A stretch of 18,543 bases of DNA, taken from positions 1 through 18,543 of the forward strand of contig JALNZQ010000025.1 of NCBI GenBank assembly GCA_023229165.1, read 5' to 3'. Of this stretch, positions 14,346-18,543 are shown in pieces. Both the position numbers and the translations under genes were made by a program. How positions within the stretch are numbered: position 1 is the first letter of the stretch; each line of letters opens with the position of its first letter. The notes under the pieces were generated by a model. It was not told the DNA's origin and did not search any database. It was given only the letters and a program-made list of their open reading frames with translations. The DNA comes from Methanothrix sp. (GTDB taxonomy: Archaea > Halobacteriota > Methanosarcinia > Methanotrichales > Methanotrichaceae).

Positions 14346-14772
14346 TAACAATCTCAAAGAGAATCGATATCCCCATTAGACCGAGCCCTATTTCAAAGAG
14401 GGCTACTTTACTTTTATATGTTTTATATAATTTATCCTCCCACTTGGAGTAATTCATAGCCATAGTGTTTGCTGCATCTTCGAATACCATATTACCATGT
14501 TCTTGAATATTTTTTAGGCTTGAGCCTCGTTTCCAATTTCGCGGAAATATACAGCAAATCATAACCAACAGGGATAAAACGAGGGTCAAGTATGGCAAAT
14601 ATAAAATATCGTCTTTGAGTATACTATTGATTATATATGTGTAAATTGAGAATATGACTGCCCCGATTGCTACAACACCAAACGCTTTTGTATCGAGGCT
14701 TGACATTAAATTTTCAAGCTGAAAGAACGATTGCCTGGCATCACTAACCATCAAATCATAAATATCTCCCAT
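14314..14772 (-). CDS. SLATT/Pycsar-TM-like membrane protein
   Basis: The 152-aa product has an N-terminal amphipathic stretch (SDARQSFFQLENLMSS), a DTKAFGVVAIGAVIFS helix (27-42, extending to about 50), and a second helix at about 60-77. A cytoplasmic helix follows (about 92-122; VFEDAANTMAMNYSKWEDKLYKTY), then a long final hydrophobic region (about 125-150). The D-x-K-A start of the first helix and the Lys/Tyr-rich helix before the last membrane span recall SLATT and PycTM pore-forming effectors of nucleotide-signalling defence systems. This is resemblance only; no cyclase gene is nearby. I chose ATG 14772, with AGGGGTGG 4 nt upstream; TTG 14799 and ATG 14790 would add up to nine residues. 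It is the last cargo gene before the right end of the element. Confidence 0.7.
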   Translation of the reverse strand: MGDIYDLMVSDARQSFFQLENLMSSLDTKAFGVVAIGAVIFSIYTYIINSILKDDILYLPYLTLVLSLLVMICCIFPRNWKRGSSLKNIQEHGNMVFEDAANTMAMNYSKWEDKLYKTYKSKVALFEIGLGLMGISILFEIVIIFGFLIPGL

Positions 14773-14920
14773 CAAACCACCCCTAACCATATCCAACAAT
14801 ATAACACTTTACCAAATTAAATAACTATAAAAAGATAATTAGTTTTTCTGTAAGCTTTAGTAACACGCCTTTAGGAAGTCAATTGTAGTTACCACCATGG
14901 CTGCAACACCATGGGCGCAC

Positions 14921-14942
14921 CACCCTTGGATGCAACAGAACC
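14921..14942 (-). repeat. Right terminal inverted repeat of the 4.13-kb element
   Basis: Read on the minus strand from 14942 it begins GGTTCTGTTGCATCCAAGGG and is followed inward by GGTGTTGC and GGTGGTAA motifs (to about 14889), the counterpart of the motifs inside the left end. Confidence 0.75.
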
Positions 14943-14950
14943 CGAGAGAG
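14943..14950. repeat. Right 8-bp target-site duplication CGAGAGAG
   Basis: Identical to 10805-10812. It also lies directly before the GGTTCTGTTG terminus of a second element, so two ends face away from each other across exactly 8 bp. Confidence 0.75.
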
Positions 14951-15031
14951 GGTTCTGTTGCATCTAGTGGTGTTCATTTGTGGTGGTGCGATTGTGGTGG
15001 TGCGATTGTGGTGTTGCGGGTATGGTGTTAC
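14951..15031 (+). mobile_element. Left end of a second related element with 14-bp iterons
   Basis: It begins GGTTCTGTTGCATCTAG, matching the 10813 end at 18 of 22 positions in the same orientation. Four consecutive 14-bp units follow (14976-14989, 14990-15003, 15004-15017, 15018-15031) built on the theme ATTGTGGTGGTGC, the last two varying to GTGTTGC and GTGTTAC. No matching right end or third CGAGAGAG was found up to 18543, so this element is probably truncated. The Fic gene and the decayed transposase downstream may be its contents. The interval 15032-15093 holds nothing else I can name. Confidence 0.6.
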
Positions 15032-15093
15032 AAGTATAGACATCAGTTGTTGGGTAATACTGAGTGTTGATCTAAGCAGAAAAATTTTCTGCA

Positions 15094-16137
15094 TTAGATA
15101 TAATCTGTAAGTCGAAGTTGCCCACTCTTCTTAATTGGTGCGGCCACCTTCCTTAAATTATCTCTGAGAACTTCAAATCGCTGTTCTTGAATTATTTTTG
15201 CAAAGATCGATACCATATCTGCATAATTCTCATTATCTCCAAATCTAAGGGCATTGAGATATATATCTCTACCATCTCCCAAGAATAGCAATCGAGGATA
15301 TCTTCCTCTCATTAGCATATAATTAAAAACTTCTCTGCCCACTCGGCCATTTCCATTTGTAAAAGGATGCGTCTGCTCGAACCTGTGATGAAATAATACG
15401 GCTTCCTCGAATAGATGGTGCCCTGCATCGAGCCGAGAATAATAATTTGTAATCATATTACTCAATTCTGGTTCAATTAATTCAGATGGACAAACTCTGA
15501 AATCGCATCCTGATATAAAGATATCATCAGATCTCCTAAACGATCCGGCAGAGTCATCGTCGATATTATACATTATAAGGGCATGCAAATGTTTTATAAA
15601 ATCCAGTGTTATTTTTCTGTAATACTTATTTCTATAGGCGGCAACATTAATAAAATTACGATGCTCATTAAGTTCCCTTAGACTCTTATCTTTGGGTTGA
15701 ACGCCTCGTAAAAGCCAATCGGCCGCTTCGGGCAGAGAAATCGTGTTTCCCTCTATGTGTGTTGTTCCTTGGATATATTTTATCTCAAAATTTTTTTCAT
15801 ATACTTCTAATTCGTTCGTGGTCATCAATTCTTTAAAGGACTCATATACAAAACGAATTTCCTCTAGAAAGCCAATTTGTTCGCGAGTTAGATAATCAGA
15901 TTTATATAAAGCACAGCTCATTTCGGCCTTTTTTTGGGCCGCTTTGAGTTCTATTTCATATGCAAACTCTTCACAAAATCTTTGGACATCTGCAGGAGAT
16001 GGCGGTGTGTATCCGCTGCCTATGTATTTTTTTATTTTTCTATGTTTATTGCCTACTCTTACCTCTTTTACGAGGTTGTACTGTGGGCTCCTTTTTTTTG
16101 GGTAGTCTATCTCAATTCGGTAAGGTTTTCTGGCCAT
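15094..16137 (-). CDS. Fic family protein (class II, self-inhibited AMPylase-like)
   Basis: The 347-aa product has a complete Fic core: HPFTNGNGRVGR (257-268) with catalytic His257 and the phosphate-binding Gly/Asn/Arg residues. Upstream, TTHIEG (125-130) matches the inhibitory-helix pattern (S/T)xxxE(G/N), here N-terminal to the Fic core, which defines class II. Glu129 would block productive ATP binding until relieved. The N-terminus (KEVRVGNKHRKIKKYIGSG, 24-42) is a small basic beta region common in archaeal Fic proteins. The C-terminal segment (LRKVAAPIKKSGQLRLTDYI) might hold a short helix or winged element. Fic enzymes transfer AMP, or related groups, to Ser/Thr/Tyr of target proteins. 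A TATA-like TTAATAAATG lies about 27 nt before ATG 16137 and within an inverted repeat, suggesting a leaderless, regulated mRNA. The gene is A+T-rich and belongs to the island. Confidence 0.93.
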   Translation of the reverse strand: MARKPYRIEIDYPKKRSPQYNLVKEVRVGNKHRKIKKYIGSGYTPPSPADVQRFCEEFAYEIELKAAQKKAEMSCALYKSDYLTREQIGFLEEIRFVYESFKELMTTNELEVYEKNFEIKYIQGTTHIEGNTISLPEAADWLLRGVQPKDKSLRELNEHRNFINVAAYRNKYYRKITLDFIKHLHALIMYNIDDDSAGSFRRSDDIFISGCDFRVCPSELIEPELSNMITNYYSRLDAGHHLFEEAVLFHHRFEQTHPFTNGNGRVGREVFNYMLMRGRYPRLLFLGDGRDIYLNALRFGDNENYADMVSIFAKIIQEQRFEVLRDNLRKVAAPIKKSGQLRLTDYI

Positions 16138-16149
16138 ATGATTATCTAT

Positions 16150-16194
16150 GACAGGAGGACATTTATTAACCTATTGCAAAAATGTCCTCCCGTC
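16150..16194. repeat. 15-bp inverted repeat at the fic promoter
   Basis: The arms GACAGGAGGACATTT (16150-16164) and AAATGTCCTCCCGTC (16180-16194) pair with one mismatch around a 15-nt spacer. On the minus strand the spacer and proximal arm contain the TATA-like TTAATAAATG of fic. It could be an operator flanking the TATA box, a hairpin, or a remnant of mobile-element ends. Confidence 0.55.
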
Positions 16195-16207
16195 GTTAAG
16201 CGCATGC

Positions 16208-16563
16208 CTATTTTGCATGATTCAAGCTCGCATTGAGCAAATTCTTCCACTTGCTTTCGCCATCAATTCCAATTCCCGCCGCTTCCGCTGGTGTTGTCCC
16301 ATCAAGTCCCATGTGTGGCCGAACGAAGTTGCAATAGATCCTGTTCATAGGGATAATTGGCATGTCATCTACCTTTATGCTCGATGATGGTCGTAAAATT
16401 CGCTATTTAACGCTTTCTTGTAGGAATGCAGGCCATCAGTTACCATAAGCCTTGACTTCCTGTTACCAACTTCCTTGGACTTCTTGAAAGCCTTCCTCGC
16501 ATCCCCAATCTCACGTGTCTTGGTTATGATGCTAACCAGGCAGAATCCGGTTCTCTCATCCAT
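16208..16563 (-). pseudogene. Decayed IS6/IS240-type transposase (C-terminal part, internal deletion)
   Basis: The reverse strand from 16563 translates MDERTGFCLVSIITKTREIG and on to VTDGLHSYKKALNSEFYDHH, a clear relative of residues 230-289 of the transposase at 13006-14154. It then breaks: about 35 residues including the catalytic Glu region are missing and the frame shifts. After the break IKVDDMPIIPMNRIY and FVRPHMGLDGTTPAEAAG continue to a TAG at 16208. The first catalytic Asp and the entire N-terminal half are also gone. DNA identity to the intact copy is only moderate, so it comes from a different, older element. 16564-16682 shows no recognisable gene. Confidence 0.88.
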
Positions 16564-16682
16564 CGTGCGTGACCGACATTCCGGGATCTACTGAGCAGAT
16601 CCGAACCAGAAACGTAACCCAAGGTGAATAGCGCCCTGGATATCGTGACCATTGAGCGCAGGAGCAAAAGCCCGGAGAGCCG

Positions 16683-17726
16683 TCACGATGCGCATATGCC
16701 GTTGGCCGCCTTCTCCTGCCGGATCATGTAATAGAGCACGAAGAGAACGCAGATGTTGCCAGCCAATCCCAGGAGGGCGAGAAACTGAGCCCTGTAAAAG
16801 ATGAATACCTGCACCAGAAAGATCTGCACTAAGACAGCATCCTTGAAGAGCAGGTAGGACTGCAACCGATTGCTTCTTATCCTTATGGCAGCGGCAATCA
16901 CCAGGGCTGCGGCCAGCGTGGCCGATAGAAGTCCGGCCAGATCGAAGAAGGAGAGTGTGGGAAAGATAGTATGCAGATCCTCCATCCATTCCAGCTTAAC
17001 ATAGAGCAAAAAGAAATCCATACCAATGGCGAATAGCGATTGCAGGATGAAGAAAGATATCACTGCACCCACGAACCAGGTTTTTTGCACCATTTTCCGG
17101 TAAATCCTTCTGCCCCGATACTTGGCAGCCGTGTAGATATCGGGCCTGGGGATGGGCACGGACTGCGTGGCGTAAAGCAGCTCTCTGAGGGCTTTGGTCA
17201 CCGGATCGGATGGAGAGCATTCTTTAAGCAGATCCAGCGCCCGTTTTCTCTCCCGGTGATCGAGGTCTTCCAGGACCACCTCTTTGGCAATCTCCAGAAC
17301 ATTGATCAGCTTCTCCTGCTCGCTGAGTATGGGCTTCTTTACAAAGTTCTCTATGATCAGGTAGATCAGAATAAATACTACGTAAATCAGGGAAACCGTG
17401 GGCTGGTAGAAGTAGTTGTTGTCTCCGGTGATGAACTTGCCCAGCTCGTCTATGAAGGCCCCAAATCCAAGGCCCCCCAGGACAGCCACCAAATAATAGG
17501 CAGATTTGTTGATGTAAGCAAGAGCAATGACCAGGGCGACCATCATGAGCACTCCGCCTAAAAGGACATGAGCGATGTGCAAATTGCCCTGGCGGAGGGA
17601 GGGATAGCCGGTCAAGGCCAAGAAGAAACGGATGCCTAAAACGGAAAAGACGGATGTGACAAAGAAAAGCTCCAGCAGGCTTGTAGCTTCCAGGTTGCGC
17701 ATCATGTGACGGTTGAATAGCTTCAT
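16683..17726 (-). CDS. Conserved multi-spanning membrane protein with FIDELGKFIT motif
   Basis: The 347-aa product has about eight hydrophobic spans: 15-38, 52-72, 76-94, 108-128, 217-240, 262-281, 297-312 and 314-335. A hydrophilic loop of about 85 residues lies between spans 4 and 5 (about 130-215). Between spans 3 and 4 is a striking polar motif, FIDELGKFIT-GDNNYFYQP (91-109), with Asp93, Glu94, Lys97 and Asn/Tyr residues near the membrane. I recall this motif from uncharacterised archaeal and actinobacterial membrane proteins but know no function. ATG 17726 is chosen because GGGAG lies 7 nt upstream; an open frame continues to 17840 but would add 38 non-hydrophobic residues. It follows the RLI gene by about 100 bp, past a T-rich, TATA-containing gap. 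A soluble-substrate transporter is not indicated. Confidence 0.8.
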   Translation of the reverse strand: MKLFNRHMMRNLEATSLLELFFVTSVFSVLGIRFFLALTGYPSLRQGNLHIAHVLLGGVLMMVALVIALAYINKSAYYLVAVLGGLGFGAFIDELGKFITGDNNYFYQPTVSLIYVVFILIYLIIENFVKKPILSEQEKLINVLEIAKEVVLEDLDHRERKRALDLLKECSPSDPVTKALRELLYATQSVPIPRPDIYTAAKYRGRRIYRKMVQKTWFVGAVISFFILQSLFAIGMDFFLLYVKLEWMEDLHTIFPTLSFFDLAGLLSATLAAALVIAAAIRIRSNRLQSYLLFKDAVLVQIFLVQVFIFYRAQFLALLGLAGNICVLFVLYYMIRQEKAANGICAS

Positions 17727-17826
17727 CCAAGATCTCCCAATCTCGACCCCAGGTTGCAGATACAATATTGCTGACTGCGAGACGATCTGGCGGACAGTTA
17801 TGATATGAAGGTTATAAAAATATTTC

Positions 17827-18543
17827 TTAAGCTTCCTCAACCGGATAGTAGTACTCGCCCTGCTCCTTTTGCGTTCTGTCCAGCCTCGACTCGGGCTTGT
17901 TGACGCGCGGCCGCCGCGTCTCCTCGTCGCGCCTGAAGGTGATGTTGATGGCTTTGAGAAATGCGTTCATGCCCTCGCGCATCTCCAGCGGTGTATGAGC
18001 AATGCCTAAAATTCCAGGCGTTCCCTCAAAGACCATCAGCCGCTCCGCGAGCAGATCGATGAGATAGATGTCATGGTCCACAACCAGCACCGTCTTCTCC
18101 GAGGACTCGGCAAAGCGCCTCATGACCTTGGCTGCCAGCATCCTCTGCTCTACATCCAAATGCGCCGACGGCTCATCCAGCAGATAGAGGTCCGCCTCGC
18201 GACTGAGGCAGGCGGTAATGGCCACGCGCTGCAGCTCTCCCCCGGATAGCTCAGTCAATGTCTGATCCATAAGCGGCCCTAGGCCCATGGGCTTTAAAAT
18301 CTCAGTCTGGTAGAAGCTGGTGTCAAAGTCATGAGTCACGCTGCGCAAAAGCCCCTGCACAGTTACATCGCTGTCGGCTTTCAGGTACTGGGGCTTGTAG
18401 GATACCTTGAGCTTGCTGTCGAATCTTCCAGCGGTCGGCTTTTCCACGCCCGCTAAAACCTTGATGTATGTACTCTTGCCGATGCCGTTCGGACCCAGGA
18501 TGCCCACCACTTCACCGCGGCGAATGATGCCGGGCTCCGCTAC
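17827..18543 (-). CDS. rli: RLI/ABCE1 ribosome-recycling ATPase, C-terminal part (partial)
   Basis: The last 238 residues of ABCE1 are encoded here; the start lies beyond the window. They contain the second nucleotide-binding domain. Walker A is GPNGIGKST (residues 17-25 of the fragment); the signature is LSGGELQRVAIT; Walker B is LYLLDEPSAHLD; and the switch histidine lies in VVDHDIYLIDLL. The C-terminal tail NITFRRDEETRRPRVNKPES, followed by SRLDRTQKEQGEYYY, is diagnostic of ABCE1. The complete protein would have an N-terminal Fe-S cluster domain and a first ATPase domain. It splits ribosomal subunits after termination together with aRF1 or Pelota. The gene ends close to a T-rich stretch at 17813-17821 on the minus strand, a likely terminator. 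Confidence 0.97.
   Translation of the reverse strand, partial: VAEPGIIRRGEVVGILGPNGIGKSTYIKVLAGVEKPTAGRFDSKLKVSYKPQYLKADSDVTVQGLLRSVTHDFDTSFYQTEILKPMGLGPLMDQTLTELSGGELQRVAITACLSREADLYLLDEPSAHLDVEQRMLAAKVMRRFAESSEKTVLVVDHDIYLIDLLAERLMVFEGTPGILGIAHTPLEMREGMNAFLKAINITFRRDEETRRPRVNKPESRLDRTQKEQGEYYYPVEEA

Larger units (their letters stand above)
10813..14942. mobile_element. 4.13-kb IS6-like transposon carrying passenger genes
   Basis: The left end begins GGTTCTGTTGAATC and the right end, read inward on the minus strand, begins GGTTCTGTTGCATC; the outer 22 nt match at 19 positions. GGTTCTGTTGCA is the classical IS6-family terminus, and a perfect 8-bp repeat CGAGAGAG flanks the unit. The only transposase inside is of the IS6/IS240 DDE type, which agrees with the ends. 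No second pair of such ends was seen close around the transposase, so the whole unit seems to move together. Cargo, left to right: an unknown 283-aa gene (+), a PD-(D/E)XK-like gene (-), a ribbon-helix-helix gene (-), the transposase (+), a possible small ORF (+) and a SLATT-like membrane gene (-). The DNA is visibly A+T-richer than the flanking housekeeping genes. Most IS6 members are far shorter and carry only transposase. Confidence 0.75.

Noticed and set aside
14976..15031. Tandem 14-bp units as a CRISPR array
   Set aside because: The units are contiguous without spacers and sit inside a transposon end.
14879..15094. 71-codon open frame on the minus strand starting at the fic stop (TAATG overlap)
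   Set aside because: It consists almost entirely of the two transposon ends and the 14-bp iterons; its His/Thr/Arg-rich translation is a by-product of those repeats.
16150..16194. The 15-bp inverted repeat as terminal inverted repeats of an element
   Set aside because: It does not resemble the GGTTCTGTTG ends, only 15 nt lie between the arms, and no second copy exists in the window; operator or hairpin is likelier.
16588..16682. Reverse-strand reading ending HDIQGAIHLGLRFWFGSAQ as a possible protein tail
   Set aside because: It is mostly an out-of-frame reading of the membrane-protein gene that runs on past its end, with no independent start and no homology I can name.

Overview
The window comes from a euryarchaeal methanogen, most likely the Methanotrichaceae/Methanosarcinales (inference, no search was run). 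Supporting signs are a group II chaperonin (thermosome) with a GGM tail, an archaeal AspRS with the non-discriminating residues His27 and Pro86, a yeast/archaeal-length SAICAR synthetase, an RLI/ABCE1 ATPase, DUF835 domains, and archaeal promoters with TATA boxes about 26 nt from several (apparently leaderless) start codons.

Layout. (1) 1-1700: start of a secreted Cys-containing protein and aspS, both on the minus strand. (2) 1819-5887 (+): a tightly packed three-gene signalling operon made of a KaiC-like ATPase whose catalytic glutamates are replaced by Gly-Gly, a 69-aa two-helix membrane protein, and a 1058-aa symporter-like protein with a CbrA-like linker and two DUF835 domains. A BofA-like membrane protein follows. 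(3) 6171-10736 (-): two winged-helix regulators, a LolA/LppX-like lipoprotein, purC and the thermosome gene. (4) 10805-16563: an A+T-rich accessory island between the thermosome promoter and a conserved membrane-protein gene. (5) 16683-18543 (-): an eight-helix membrane protein and the C-terminal half of RLI/ABCE1.

The island is the most interesting part. Positions 10813-14942 form a 4130-bp unit. Its ends are inverted repeats (19 of 22 positions match, starting GGTTCTGTTG, the classical IS6-family terminus), and it is flanked by a perfect 8-bp direct repeat CGAGAGAG (10805-10812 and 14943-14950), the duplication length typical of IS6. Inside are an IS6/IS240-type DDE transposase with an N-terminal SWIM zinc finger, a tiny ribbon-helix-helix protein divergent from it with a palindrome between them, a PD-(D/E)XK-nuclease-like protein, an unrecognised 283-aa protein and a SLATT/Pycsar-TM-like membrane protein. 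This looks like an IS6-type transposon carrying passenger genes, possibly defence-related. Immediately after the right-hand duplication, the left end of a second related element begins at 14951. It is followed by a class II Fic protein and a decayed IS6-type transposase; its right end was not found. All three ends carry iterated GGTG(G/T)TGC motifs at about 14-bp spacing. The left insertion point lies about 5 bp from the likely thermosome TATA box, so the element has replaced everything upstream of the core promoter.
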